This document shows, piece by piece, positions 1 through 8,364 of a stretch of DNA of 25,544 nucleotides. Position 1 is the stretch's first letter; every line of letters starts with the position of its first letter. Origin of the DNA: a virus. Below the pieces are notes generated by a model, which saw nothing but the letters and a program-made list of their open reading frames with translations, did not search any database and was not told where the DNA came from. Where the stretch lies: positions 1 to 25,544 of the IMG/VR virus record IMGVR_UViG_3300044618_000144. The stretch is one strand, 5' to 3'. Made by a program: the position numbers and the translations under genes.

Positions 1-239
1 AGGTTGCCATTGATGAATTGATAAAGGTATTAAAAGAGCCTATTATCACTAGGTCTGAAGATGACATATCTGCTGACAAGTTAAAGAACGCTGCGTCAGC
101 TAAAAGATTGGCATTTGAAGATGCTTTGAATATGTTATCTAAGATTGAAGAAGAAGAGAATAAAAGTAGCGATTCACAGATTCCTACGATAAACGTAGGA
201 AATGGTGGATTCGCAGAAGGCAAAGCGAAAAAGAAATAA
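1..239 (+). CDS. C-terminal part of probable terminase small subunit
   Basis: The reading frame is open from the left edge (first full codon at 3) to a TAA at 237-239, so the gene starts outside the window and only about 78 residues are visible. The tail is helical and charged, with the segment DKLKNAASAKRLAFEDALNM and then an acidic stretch, and ends in a Lys-rich AKKK. In phages of this type the gene just before the large terminase usually encodes the small, DNA-recognising terminase subunit, and the 'AAxAKRLAFxDAxxxLxxIE' pattern resembles the end of such proteins as I recall them. A TTG at 18 is a possible start, but the upstream codons read as continuous protein, so I regard the gene as truncated by the window. 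Only 31 bp separate it from terL. The small-subunit call is inferred mainly from position. Confidence 0.55.
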   Translation, partial: VAIDELIKVLKEPIITRSEDDISADKLKNAASAKRLAFEDALNMLSKIEEEENKSSDSQIPTINVGNGGFAEGKAKKK

Positions 240-270
240 CATTAAATACTTTTTGCAAAAGCATATATAA

Positions 271-2490
271 ATGGAAAATAATCTTTACAAAATACTTGAC
301 GATCATATCACAAAAAATGTGATAACTACAAAAAATAGATTCAAGAGTTGGGAGTATGGATACAATAAAGATTATGATGTTGTTGTCATATCAAAAGACG
401 GAACTATTGGTGAGATATATGAGATTAATAGTGTAAAGATAGCTTTACCGTCTAGGCCTGACAAAGTTGCTAATTATGAAAACAAATGGGTAGCACAAGA
501 ATATCCAACTGAATTGCAAAAAATTAAAACAATATTTGATTGGAATAGAAGAGATAATGCTTTTAAGTCAAAATATGTTGACTTAATTGAAGGCGAATTT
601 GACAAAAGGGAGAATGGATATTGGTTCATAAATAATGGTGTGCCTACATACATGACAGGAACGCATTATATGTATTTACAATGGACAAAGATCGACATTG
701 GTTTGCCTGACTTCCGAGAATCAAATAGAATATTTTATATATATTGGGAGGCATGTAAGGCTGACAGTAGATCTTTTGGAATGGGTTATTTAAAGAATAG
801 GCGTTCTGGATTTTCATTTATGTCAAGTGCTGAAATAAGCAATACAGGTACAATAGTTAGGGATTCGAGAATTGGTATATTATCAAAAACTGGTAGTGAT
901 GCCAAGAAGATGTTTACGGATAAAGTTGTTCCAATTGTAAGAAACTATCCATTTTTCTTTAAGCCAATTCAGGATGGTATGGATAATCCTAAGACTGAGT
1001 TGGCGTTTCGCGTTCCTGCTAGTAAGATTACTCGTAAGAATATGGACCAAGAAAATCAAGATGATATTGATGGGCTTGATACAACAATTGACTGGAAGAA
1101 CACAGCTGACAATAGTTATGATGGTGAGAAGTTATTAATGCTTGTACATGATGAATCAGGAAAATGGGAGAAGCCTGAAAACATATTAAATAACTGGCGA
1201 GTAACAAAAACTTGTTTAAGGCTAGGTAGTAAAATTGTTGGCAAGTGCATGATGGGATCAACATCAAATGCTTTGAATAAAGGAGGTGAGAATTTCAAGA
1301 AATTGTATAATGATAGTGATCCAAGAACAAGATCTGCCAATGGTCAAACAAAAAGTGGATTATATTCATTATTTATTCCAATGGAATGGAATATTGAAGG
1401 ATATATAGACGAGTTTGGTTGGCCTGTATTTGAAGATCCTAAAAAACCGATAATTGGTATTGATGGGGAAATGATAACGCAAGGCGTTATTACTTGGTGG
1501 AATAATGAAGTAGCTGCATTAAAAAGTGATTCTGATGCATTGAATGAATTTTACCGACAATTTCCTAGAACTGAATCTCACGCATTTAGAGATGAGTCAA
1601 AGCAGTCTGTATTTAACTTAACAAAGATATATCAGCAGATTGACTATAATGATTCACTTATAAAAGATCATGTACTTACAAGAGGTTATTTTCATTGGAA
1701 GAATGGTATAAAAGATAGCGAGGTTATTTGGACTCCAGACAAGAATGGTAGATTTTTAGTTTCTTGGATTCCTAATGGTAAGTTACGAAATAATGTTATA
1801 ACTAGAGGAGGCAAAAAGTTTCCTGGCAATGAACATTTAGGAGCTTTTGGATGCGACCCTTATGATATATCTGGAGTAGTTGGTGGTGGCGGATCTAATG
1901 GAGCTTTGCATGGAATGACTAAATTCCACATGGAGGAAGCTCCAACTAATGAGTTCTTTTTAGAGTATATTGCAAGACCTCAGACAGCTGAGATATTTTT
2001 TGAAGATGTATTAATGGCTTGTGTATTTTACGGTATGCCAATTTTAGCTGAGAATAACAAAGCTAGATTATTATATCACTTTAAAAATAGAGGGTACAGG
2101 GCTTTCTCAATGAATCGACCTGACAAACACAAAACAAAACTATCTAAAACTGAAATAGAAATAGGTGGTATACCTAACTCATCTGAAGATGTAAGACAGG
2201 CTCATGCATCAGCCATTGAAACATATATTGAGGAATATGTAGGTCTTGATACCGAAGGAACATACAGAGATAATGATTGCATGGGATCAATGTATTTCAC
2301 AAAGACATTAGAAGATTGGGCTAGATTTGATCCTAGCAATAGAACAAAACACGATGCTTCTATTAGTTCAGGCCTAGCTATTATGGCTACACGTAAGCAT
2401 TTGTTTGAAGTAGAGAAAAAGGAATCAAAAATAAGTATTAAATTTGTAAAATACGACAATCGTGGAATTAGAAGCGAAATATTAAAATAA
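271..2490 (+). CDS. terL: Terminase large subunit (packaging ATPase/nuclease)
   Basis: This 739-aa protein is the DNA-packaging motor: the N-terminal ATPase drives DNA into the prohead through the portal and the C-terminal RNase H-like nuclease cuts concatemers. A Walker A-like loop lies at about residues 174-184 (LKNRRSGFSFM, a non-classical form). Walker B is at 288-295 (LLMLVHDE, D294/E295) and a coupling motif at about 328-333 (MGSTSN). Candidate nuclease acidic residues are D529 (GCDP), E594 (ILAENN) and D695 (KHDAS), in the expected order and spacing. The length fits crAss-like and related podovirus terminases. The start at 271 follows an A/T-rich leader without Shine-Dalgarno. The last A of its TAA is the first base of the portal ATG, which suggests translational coupling. 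I am very confident of the function; the individual catalytic residues are assigned by eye. Confidence 0.93.
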   Translation: MENNLYKILDDHITKNVITTKNRFKSWEYGYNKDYDVVVISKDGTIGEIYEINSVKIALPSRPDKVANYENKWVAQEYPTELQKIKTIFDWNRRDNAFKSKYVDLIEGEFDKRENGYWFINNGVPTYMTGTHYMYLQWTKIDIGLPDFRESNRIFYIYWEACKADSRSFGMGYLKNRRSGFSFMSSAEISNTGTIVRDSRIGILSKTGSDAKKMFTDKVVPIVRNYPFFFKPIQDGMDNPKTELAFRVPASKITRKNMDQENQDDIDGLDTTIDWKNTADNSYDGEKLLMLVHDESGKWEKPENILNNWRVTKTCLRLGSKIVGKCMMGSTSNALNKGGENFKKLYNDSDPRTRSANGQTKSGLYSLFIPMEWNIEGYIDEFGWPVFEDPKKPIIGIDGEMITQGVITWWNNEVAALKSDSDALNEFYRQFPRTESHAFRDESKQSVFNLTKIYQQIDYNDSLIKDHVLTRGYFHWKNGIKDSEVIWTPDKNGRFLVSWIPNGKLRNNVITRGGKKFPGNEHLGAFGCDPYDISGVVGGGGSNGALHGMTKFHMEEAPTNEFFLEYIARPQTAEIFFEDVLMACVFYGMPILAENNKARLLYHFKNRGYRAFSMNRPDKHKTKLSKTEIEIGGIPNSSEDVRQAHASAIETYIEEYVGLDTEGTYRDNDCMGSMYFTKTLEDWARFDPSNRTKHDASISSGLAIMATRKHLFEVEKKESKISIKFVKYDNRGIRSEILK

Positions 2491-4919
2491 TGGAGAAATT
2501 ATCAGTTGTAATTTATCAATCACCCTTTCCAAACCAAATGGCTAGCGATGAAGAAAAATCTACCGTTGAATATGGTTTGAAAGTTGCAAAATCAATTGAG
2601 GGTGAGTGGTTTAAACGTAAAGCAAATACATGTCGGTTCTATGATCAGTGGGGTGAATTCCATCGTTTAAGATTATATGCAAGAGGTGAACAACCTGTAC
2701 AAAAATATAAAGATGAATTAGCTGTAAATGGAGATATGTCTATGTTAAATTTAGACTGGACTCCAATTCCTATTATACCCAAATTCGTTGACATTGTTGT
2801 TAATGGAATGAATGATAGGCTTTTTACTATCAAGGCTGAATCGCAAGATGTTATGTCTGCTGAAAAGAAAAACATATTTCAAGATATGATTGAAGCTGAC
2901 ATGGTAGCAAAAGATTTTTTGCAAATGACAAAAGATCAGTTTGGTATTGATGCATTTAATGTTAATCCTGATGAGCTTCCTGAAAATGATGAAGAATTGT
3001 CATTATATATGCAATTAAAATACAAGCCATCTATTGAAATTGCTGAAGAAGTTGCTATTGATACAATTCTTAAAATGAATGAGTATTCAAAACTTAAAAA
3101 GCAGATTGATTATGATTTGACTGTTTTAGGTAAAGCAGTTGCGCGACATACATTTTTAGTTAACGATGGATTAAAAGTTGATTATGTAGATCCATCAAAT
3201 TTTATTCATAGCTATACAGAGAAGCCTGACTTTTCAGATTGTTATTATTTTGGAGAGGTTAAACAAGTTCACTATACTGAACTTTTAAAAATTAATCCTA
3301 ATTTAACTGATGAGCAATTGAATGAAATAAGAAACGCATCATCCGCTTGGTATGATTATTTTCCTATTATACGAAACTATCAAGATAGCGCATTTTTAAA
3401 TGAAGTAGTTACATTACTTTATTTTAATTACAAGACCAGTAAACGATTTGTATGGAAAAAGAAAATTCTTGAGAATGGTGGAGAGCGAGTAATTAGAAAG
3501 AACGATACATTTAATCCTCCAATTGAGGAAGGAATGATGTTTGAAAAAGTTGAAGCGGTTCGAGATGTTTGGTATGAAGGCATATTGGTAGGTGGATCTA
3601 ATATCATATTGAAATGGGATATGATGAAAAACATGGTTAGACCTAAGTCAGCTACACAAAAAGCACTTCCTAACTATGTTGTATTTGCTCCTAGAATGTA
3701 TAAGGGAAATACCGAATCATTGGTAAGGCGCATGATTCCTTTTGCTGATCAGATACAACTTACTCATTTGAAGTTACAACAAGTAATGGCGCGAGTAGTT
3801 CCTGATGGGGTGTTCATTGATGCTGATGGTATTAATGAAGTCGATCTTGGAACAGGAGCTGCTTATAATCCAGAAGATGCGTTAAAATTATATTTTCAAA
3901 CTGGTAGTGTTATTGGTAGAAGCTACACTCAAGATGGAGAATTCAATAATGCTAGAGTTCCTATTCAAGAATTAAATTCAAATAGCGGTCAATCAAAAAT
4001 GGCTGCTTTGATAGGCAACTACAATCACTATCTAAATATGATACGTGATGTAACAGGTATTAATGAAGTAAGAGATGGGTCAACTCCTAGCCCTGACGCA
4101 TTGGTTGGTGTACAAAAGTTAGCAGCATTAAATTCAAATACAGCAACCAGACACATATTAGAAGGTGGTCTTAATATAACAAAGAAACTAGCTGAATGTT
4201 TATCAATACGAATTGCTGACATATTAGAATATTCTGACTTTGCTGAAGAGTTTGCAATGCAGATAGGCAAGTATAATGTTGCTATTCTAAATGACATCAA
4301 AGATCTTTATTTGCATGATTTTGGTATTTTTATTGAGTTGTCTCCAGATGAAGAGCAAAAGCAAATGCTAGAGGCTAATATACAAGTATCATTACAACAA
4401 CAGACTATTGATTTAGAGGATGCTATTGATATTAGAATGATTAATAATATCAAGTTGGCAAATGAATTGTTAAAGCTAAAAAGAAGAAAAAGGCTAGAGC
4501 AAAAACAGAAAGATCAAGAGATGCAATTCCAAATGCAAATGCAAAGTAACATTCAATCTCAACAGGCAGCTGCTGAATCTAAAGCTCAATTAGTTCAACT
4601 TGAATCTCAATCTAAAATACAGTTAAGGGAGGCCGAAATGAATTTTGCTGTTCAACAAATGCAAGCCGAAGCTGCTATTAAAGCTCAGTTAATGGAAAGA
4701 GAGTTTCAGTATAATATGCAACTAAAAGGAATAGAAACTGATAACTTGATGAAGCGTGAAGAGAAAAAAGAGGAAGCTAAAGACAAGCGAGTTGATCTTC
4801 AAGCAACAAGACAATCTGAATTAATTAACCAAAGAAAGAATAATTTACCTCCTTTAAATTTCGAGAGTAGTGAGGATTCTTTAGATGGATTCGACTTAGA
4901 AAGTTTTAGTCCTAAATAG
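2490..4919 (+). CDS. Portal protein
   Basis: This 809-aa protein probably forms the dodecameric portal ring at the capsid vertex, where the terminase docks and the tail is later attached. Support comes from its place directly after terL, its large size (typical of crAss-like/P22-like portals), and a central region rich in the aromatic and polar motifs of this class (for example the segment around VRRMIPFADQIQLTHLKLQQ). Roughly residues 678-790 are Gln/Met/Glu/Lys-rich heptad-like helix (MQFQMQMQ onward). This fits a C-terminal barrel or coiled coil projecting into the capsid, followed by a short acidic tail. Its ATG shares one base with the terL stop (TAATG). An in-frame Met at residue 17 is an alternative start, but the overlap arrangement favours 2490. 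A palindrome follows the gene at 4923-4948. Confidence 0.88.
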   Translation: MEKLSVVIYQSPFPNQMASDEEKSTVEYGLKVAKSIEGEWFKRKANTCRFYDQWGEFHRLRLYARGEQPVQKYKDELAVNGDMSMLNLDWTPIPIIPKFVDIVVNGMNDRLFTIKAESQDVMSAEKKNIFQDMIEADMVAKDFLQMTKDQFGIDAFNVNPDELPENDEELSLYMQLKYKPSIEIAEEVAIDTILKMNEYSKLKKQIDYDLTVLGKAVARHTFLVNDGLKVDYVDPSNFIHSYTEKPDFSDCYYFGEVKQVHYTELLKINPNLTDEQLNEIRNASSAWYDYFPIIRNYQDSAFLNEVVTLLYFNYKTSKRFVWKKKILENGGERVIRKNDTFNPPIEEGMMFEKVEAVRDVWYEGILVGGSNIILKWDMMKNMVRPKSATQKALPNYVVFAPRMYKGNTESLVRRMIPFADQIQLTHLKLQQVMARVVPDGVFIDADGINEVDLGTGAAYNPEDALKLYFQTGSVIGRSYTQDGEFNNARVPIQELNSNSGQSKMAALIGNYNHYLNMIRDVTGINEVRDGSTPSPDALVGVQKLAALNSNTATRHILEGGLNITKKLAECLSIRIADILEYSDFAEEFAMQIGKYNVAILNDIKDLYLHDFGIFIELSPDEEQKQMLEANIQVSLQQQTIDLEDAIDIRMINNIKLANELLKLKRRKRLEQKQKDQEMQFQMQMQSNIQSQQAAAESKAQLVQLESQSKIQLREAEMNFAVQQMQAEAAIKAQLMEREFQYNMQLKGIETDNLMKREEKKEEAKDKRVDLQATRQSELINQRKNNLPPLNFESSEDSLDGFDLESFSPK

Positions 4920-4922
4920 TTA

Positions 4923-4948
4923 TTTACAGTAAACGGTTTACTGTAAAC
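4923..4948. repeat. Tandem palindromes / perfect 12-bp inverted repeat
   Basis: TTTACAGTAAAC (4923-4934) and GTTTACTGTAAA (4936-4947) are perfect reverse complements separated by one base. Each half is also close to its own palindrome: GTTTACTGTAAAC (4936-4948) is a perfect 6-1-6 dyad, and TTTACAGTAAA (4923-4933) is its left-hand twin, with centres 14 bp apart. There is no T-run after it, so it is not a normal intrinsic terminator. It sits 4 bp after the portal stop and 14 bp before the next ATG. It may be an operator or an mRNA processing/stability hairpin. Confidence 0.75.
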
Positions 4949-4962
4949 AACACAATATAAAT

Positions 4963-5604
4963 ATGGCGTATATAGAACATAATTTTTTCCCTTTAAAAGT
5001 ATTCGTTAGAAATGAATACATGTATCAATTTAAAAAAGGGCATGGTGAATTTACAGAAGGCGTAATTATATCGGTAAGATGTATGCCAGGTCAAGCTGCA
5101 TTATTTCAAGTTTTGCTTGACAACGGTGTAATGAGAGATAAGTTGCCTAGTCATGCACTATTAACTGATCCTGAGTTACCAGATCCAGACCTACCTTTCC
5201 ATTACTTACAGATATGGAACTGTTTTAGCTATCGTTTTACATTGACACAACTTTCTTATGTGTATGATACAAATGTTGATGTATATATGAAAGATAGGCA
5301 GTGGCACAAAGGAACTTATTACGCTACAATAAATTGGGGGTCTAACGATATAAATACTGATATTACATTGGCTGAAGATCCACTAGAGCATAAATCACAT
5401 CATATAATATTACTTGATAACGGTCAGATAGCCTTACAGCCAAACAATAGAGTACGTTGGTATGAGCCTTCATTTGTTACAAAAGAGTTTCCATCTAAGC
5501 CTGACTACTTGGTTAATAACGCTTGGTTTAACTGCGAAGGGTTTGATAAGTGGCATACTGAAGATTCAGACGCTATGTTTTATGACAACGTAAACCTAGA
5601 TTAA
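4963..5604 (+). CDS. Conserved phage protein of unknown function between portal and scaffold
   Basis: A 213-aa soluble protein rich in aromatic residues and Asp, with no signal peptide, membrane segment or catalytic motif that I can identify. The segments NFFPLKVFVR (about 7-16), LPSHALLTDPELPDPDLPFH, LQIWNCFSYRFTL and LDNGQIALQPNNRVRWYEPSF look well structured. They recall a family repeatedly seen next to portal genes in aquatic and crAss-like phages, whose function I do not know. In many phages this slot is occupied by a head-maturation protease, but no Ser-His or other protease signature stands out. It may act as a virion or head-assembly protein. The start follows an A/T-rich leader just after the palindrome at 4923-4948, and the stop TAA forms the foot of the first hairpin of the downstream intergenic region. 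Confidence 0.8.
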   Translation: MAYIEHNFFPLKVFVRNEYMYQFKKGHGEFTEGVIISVRCMPGQAALFQVLLDNGVMRDKLPSHALLTDPELPDPDLPFHYLQIWNCFSYRFTLTQLSYVYDTNVDVYMKDRQWHKGTYYATINWGSNDINTDITLAEDPLEHKSHHIILLDNGQIALQPNNRVRWYEPSFVTKEFPSKPDYLVNNAWFNCEGFDKWHTEDSDAMFYDNVNLD

Positions 5605-5627
5605 TCGGATTTTTACCGATTATTTAC

Positions 5628-5704
5628 TTGCCAAATTGCATGAATTTTTCCAGATTTGGCAACTGAGAAACAGCCAAAACATCAAAAAAATCTTTATTTT
5701 GGCT
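5628..5704. repeat. Two inverted repeats GCCAAA-N19-TTTGGC
   Basis: The core GCCAAA occurs at 5630-5635 and 5673-5678, and its complement TTTGGC at 5655-5660 and 5698-5703. Both pairs are separated by exactly 19 bases. The inner pair (5655-5660 with 5673-5678) could also fold together with a 12-base loop, so two mutually exclusive RNA structures are possible. As DNA, the sites would be four half-sites for a dyad-binding protein. Confidence 0.7.
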
Positions 5705-5706
5705 CA

Positions 5707-5763
5707 TGCATAATATATTAGCTATATTGCCTAAAATTATATGCTTTTGCATAATATATTAGC
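5707..5763. repeat. 16-bp direct repeat, two copies 41 bp apart
   Basis: TGCATAATATATTAGC occurs exactly at 5707-5722 and again at 5748-5763. The core TAATATATTA is itself a perfect palindrome. The pair lies 38 bp upstream of the promoter-like box at 5801. An exact 16-mer repeated within 60 bp is unlikely by chance even in AT-rich DNA. It may be a regulator binding site. Confidence 0.75.
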
Positions 5764-5800
5764 CATTATTAGCAGTTTATACGTAATAAAATATAATTAT

Positions 5801-5808
5801 TATATTTG
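5801..5808 (+). promoter_or_regulatory. Bacteroidota-type -7 box (TATATTTG) before scaffold and capsid genes
   Basis: TATATTTG matches the Bacteroidota -7 consensus TAnnTTTG. It lies 21 bp before the ATG at 5830, which leaves room for a short A-rich leader. I see no clear -33 TTG at the ideal distance, but that element is poorly conserved. It follows the structured repeats and precedes the scaffold-capsid pair, the genes most in need of strong late expression. Confidence 0.6.
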
Positions 5809-5829
5809 TAAAAAAATAAATTTAATAAA

Positions 5830-6951
5830 ATGGAAGGAGAATTTAAAGTAAGAGCAGTAGATTTTGAAGAAAAGTCTGTTGCCGAAATAGAACAACAGTT
5901 ACTTGATGAACATGCTGAAAATACAGGTCAAGTTCAAGATGAGCCAACTGTAGATAAAGTTGATATTAGTGAACCAGTAAATATAGTTGCTGAAACACCA
6001 GTTGAACCTCAAGATATTGAGATAGACGACAACAAAGTTCTTTCATATATTGGAAAAAGATATAACAAAGAGATTAGCAATCTTGATGAATTGTTTGAGC
6101 AAAGATCAAGTAATGAGGATTTAGATCCAGAGGTTGCTACTTATTTGAAATACAAAAAAGAAACTGGTCGTGGAATCGAGGACTTTATGAAGTTAAATAA
6201 AGACTATGATTCTATGGATCAAGACCAATTGTTATTTGAATATCGTAAGAATAAAGATAAATATCTTGATGAAGATGATATTAAATTCGATCTTGATACT
6301 CAGTTTGGATATGATCCAGATTATGAGGAAGAGAAAGAAATAAAGAAAAAACAATTGGCTAAGAAAAAAGAACTCACAAAAGCTAAGGAATATTTCAACA
6401 ACTTAAAAGAACAGTATAAAGTTCCTCTTGAGTCAAGAGAATCTTTTGTTCCACAAGAAGAGAAAGAAGCCTATGAAGCTTACAAGAGTTATAAACAAAC
6501 TGCGAATCAAGCGGATGAAGAGCAGGCAAAAAGGTCAAAGTATTTCACTGAAAAAACTTCTGAGTTGTTTTCTGATAAATTCGAAGGTTTCGGATTCAGT
6601 ATTGATGAAAACAAAAAAGTAGTTTATAAACCAGCTGAAGCACCAGACTTACTGAAAGATCAATCAAATCTTCAGAACTTTGTATCAAAGTTTTTGAACG
6701 ATGAAGGTTATCTAAAGGATGCTGAAGCTTTTCACCGAGCTATTGCAGTGGCTTCAAACCCAGAGAAGTTTGCCAAATTTTTCTACGAGAAAGGTATGAC
6801 AGACGCGGTTGACAATGTTGCCAAAGAGTCTAAAAATATAGATATGACTCGACAAGCAACACAGGTCACACCAGCTCCAGGTTTCAGAGTTACAGCTATA
6901 GATGATGATCGTGGCAACAGATTAGTAATTAGAAACAAAAACAAAAACTAA
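5830..6951 (+). CDS. Putative capsid scaffolding protein
   Basis: A 373-aa, strongly charged, mostly helical protein directly upstream of the major capsid gene. The first 80 residues are acidic and probably disordered (Glu/Asp/Pro/Val). About residues 150-250 are a Lys/Glu-rich coiled-coil segment (EEEKEIKKKQLAKKKELTK). The extreme C terminus turns basic (GNRLVIRNKNKN), as expected for the capsid-binding tail of phage scaffolds. Length, composition and position all fit a scaffold that guides capsid assembly and then leaves the prohead; no sequence motif proves it. Only five bases separate it from the capsid gene, so the two are surely co-transcribed, probably from the box at 5801. The ATG follows TAATAAA, the local start style. 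Confidence 0.72.
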   Translation: MEGEFKVRAVDFEEKSVAEIEQQLLDEHAENTGQVQDEPTVDKVDISEPVNIVAETPVEPQDIEIDDNKVLSYIGKRYNKEISNLDELFEQRSSNEDLDPEVATYLKYKKETGRGIEDFMKLNKDYDSMDQDQLLFEYRKNKDKYLDEDDIKFDLDTQFGYDPDYEEEKEIKKKQLAKKKELTKAKEYFNNLKEQYKVPLESRESFVPQEEKEAYEAYKSYKQTANQADEEQAKRSKYFTEKTSELFSDKFEGFGFSIDENKKVVYKPAEAPDLLKDQSNLQNFVSKFLNDEGYLKDAEAFHRAIAVASNPEKFAKFFYEKGMTDAVDNVAKESKNIDMTRQATQVTPAPGFRVTAIDDDRGNRLVIRNKNKN

Positions 6952-6956
6952 AAAAA

Positions 6957-8354
6957 ATGGCTGGTACAGTACAAGCGAGTCCTGGTGTTGCAATTACACC
7001 TAGCTCCGTTAAGGCAACATTGCCTACAAACTACATTACAAACTTTGATTTCTTGAATCAGTATCTTCCTGATACTTATGAAAAAGAATTCGAACGTTAT
7101 GGAAACCGATCTATCGCATCTTTCTTGCGTATGGTTGGTGCTGAACTTCCTTCTAACTCTGACTTAATTAAGTGGGCAGAGCAAGGTCGTTTACATACTA
7201 AATATGCTTCTGTTACAGCAGTTGGCGCATCTGGTGGTGATGACTCTGTAACTTTTGATATTGGTACAGGAACTTGTGTTTTTCGAATTGGTCAAACTGT
7301 ATTTTTATCAAATAATGCTTCTGCGTCTTCATCTTATAAAGGTATCATAACTGCTTTACCTGCTTCTGATCGTTTTACAGTAGCTTTCTATAATGCAGGT
7401 GGTATCTTAGCAGGTGATACTGGAGCTACATTTACTGCTTTCGTTTATGGTTCTGAATTCAAAAAAGGATCTAACGGAATGTCAGGTTCATTGGAAGCAG
7501 TAGATAGTATCTTTGAAGTATCTCCTATTATCATCAAAGATAAGTATGTTGTATCAGGATCTGATATGGCTCAAATCGGATGGGTTGAAGTATCTACTGA
7601 AAATGGTGCTACTGGTTATTTGTGGTATTTGAAATCAGAGCATGAAACTCGTTTGAGATTTGAAGATTATCTTGAAATGGCAATGGTAGAAGGTGTTGTT
7701 GCTGAAGCTGGTTCTGGTGCTATTGCTGCAACTGGTGATTTAGGCAACAAAGGTACACAAGGTTTATTTGCTTCTGTCGAATCAAGAGGAAATGTATGGG
7801 CTGGTGGTAATCCATCTGCTTTGTCTGACTTCGATACTATCGTACAACGCCTTGACAAGCAAGGAGCTATCGCTGAAAACGCATTGTTTTTGAATCGTCA
7901 GTTCTCTTTTGATATTGATGATATGTTAGCTGCTCAAAACTCTTACGGAGTTGGTGGTACATCTTACGGATTATTCGATAACAGCGAGCAAATGGCTTTG
8001 AATCTTGGATTCACAGGATTCCGTAGAGGTTATGAGTTCTACAAAACTGACTGGAAATACCTTAACGATGCTACTCTTCGTGGTGGTCTAGTTGGTGGAG
8101 CTGTAAACGGAGTTTTAGTTCCTGCTGGTACAACTACAGTTTACGACCAAGTTCTTGGTAAAAACGCAAAACGTCCATTCTTACACGTTCGTTACCGAGC
8201 TTCTGAAGCTGAAAACAGACGTTACAAAACTTGGATGACTGGTTCTGCTGGTGGTGCTGCAACTAGCGATCTTGATGCAATGGAGGTTAACTTCTTGTCT
8301 GAAAGAGCTCTTTGTACACTTGGTGCAAACAACTTCTTTATCTTCAAAGGATAA
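6957..8354 (+). CDS. Major capsid protein
   Basis: This 465-aa protein should form the icosahedral shell. The N-terminal region, with FLNQYLPDTYEKEFERYGNR (about 29-48), the following SIASFLRMVGAE and KWAEQGRLHTKY, is what I recall from capsid proteins of crAss-like and related aquatic podoviruses (HK97-type fold). About residues 90-168 form a Gly/Ser/Thr-rich beta segment (CVFRIGQTVFLSN and following) that looks like an inserted surface domain. Codon choice is distinctive: Arg is mostly CGT here (CGN about 14, AGA about 5), whereas neighbours prefer AGA, as expected for very high expression. The gene follows the scaffold by five bases and is closed by a strong terminator. The start is preceded by a run of A residues and no Shine-Dalgarno. 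Confidence 0.9.
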   Translation: MAGTVQASPGVAITPSSVKATLPTNYITNFDFLNQYLPDTYEKEFERYGNRSIASFLRMVGAELPSNSDLIKWAEQGRLHTKYASVTAVGASGGDDSVTFDIGTGTCVFRIGQTVFLSNNASASSSYKGIITALPASDRFTVAFYNAGGILAGDTGATFTAFVYGSEFKKGSNGMSGSLEAVDSIFEVSPIIIKDKYVVSGSDMAQIGWVEVSTENGATGYLWYLKSEHETRLRFEDYLEMAMVEGVVAEAGSGAIAATGDLGNKGTQGLFASVESRGNVWAGGNPSALSDFDTIVQRLDKQGAIAENALFLNRQFSFDIDDMLAAQNSYGVGGTSYGLFDNSEQMALNLGFTGFRRGYEFYKTDWKYLNDATLRGGLVGGAVNGVLVPAGTTTVYDQVLGKNAKRPFLHVRYRASEAENRRYKTWMTGSAGGAATSDLDAMEVNFLSERALCTLGANNFFIFKG

Positions 8355-8364
8355 GAATAAATAA

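Larger units (their letters stand above)
5605..5829. other. Structured 225-bp intergenic region upstream of the head operon
   Basis: This is the longest gene-free stretch in the window. It starts with a 7-bp stem (TAATCGG 5602-5608 / CCGATTA 5616-5622). Next comes a 9-bp stem (TTGCCAAAT 5628-5636 / ATTTGGCAA 5654-5662) and then an 8-bp stem (AGCCAAAA 5672-5679 / TTTTGGCT 5697-5704). A 16-bp direct repeat follows at 5707-5722 and 5748-5763, and a promoter-like box at 5801-5808. None of the hairpins has a clear T-run behind it. The only reading frames inside are tiny and not convincing. The region probably controls transcription of the scaffold and capsid genes. Confidence 0.7.

Noticed and set aside
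247-255. TACTTTTTG before terL as a -7 promoter box
   Set aside because: It has one base too many for TAnnTTTG and no supporting -33 element, and the genes upstream appear co-transcribed.
5602-5622. TAATCGG/CCGATTA hairpin as an intrinsic terminator after the 213-aa gene
   Set aside because: The stem is only seven base pairs and is followed by ATTTAC rather than a T-run; it is kept only as part of the structured region.
254-5751. TGCAAAAGCATATA before terL (254-267) reappears in inverted form at 5738-5751
   Set aside because: A single shared 14-mer in AT-rich 25 kb is expected by chance a few times; there are no flanking similarities.
5706-5762. Short ATG frame in the intergenic region
   Set aside because: Only 18 codons, made almost entirely of the direct repeats, without conservation evidence.
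6428-6622. 64-aa plus-strand Lys-rich frame inside the scaffold gene
   Set aside because: It is explained by shifted reading of Lys/Glu-rich codons; unlike the nested gene at 20866 it matches no family and shows no compositional change.
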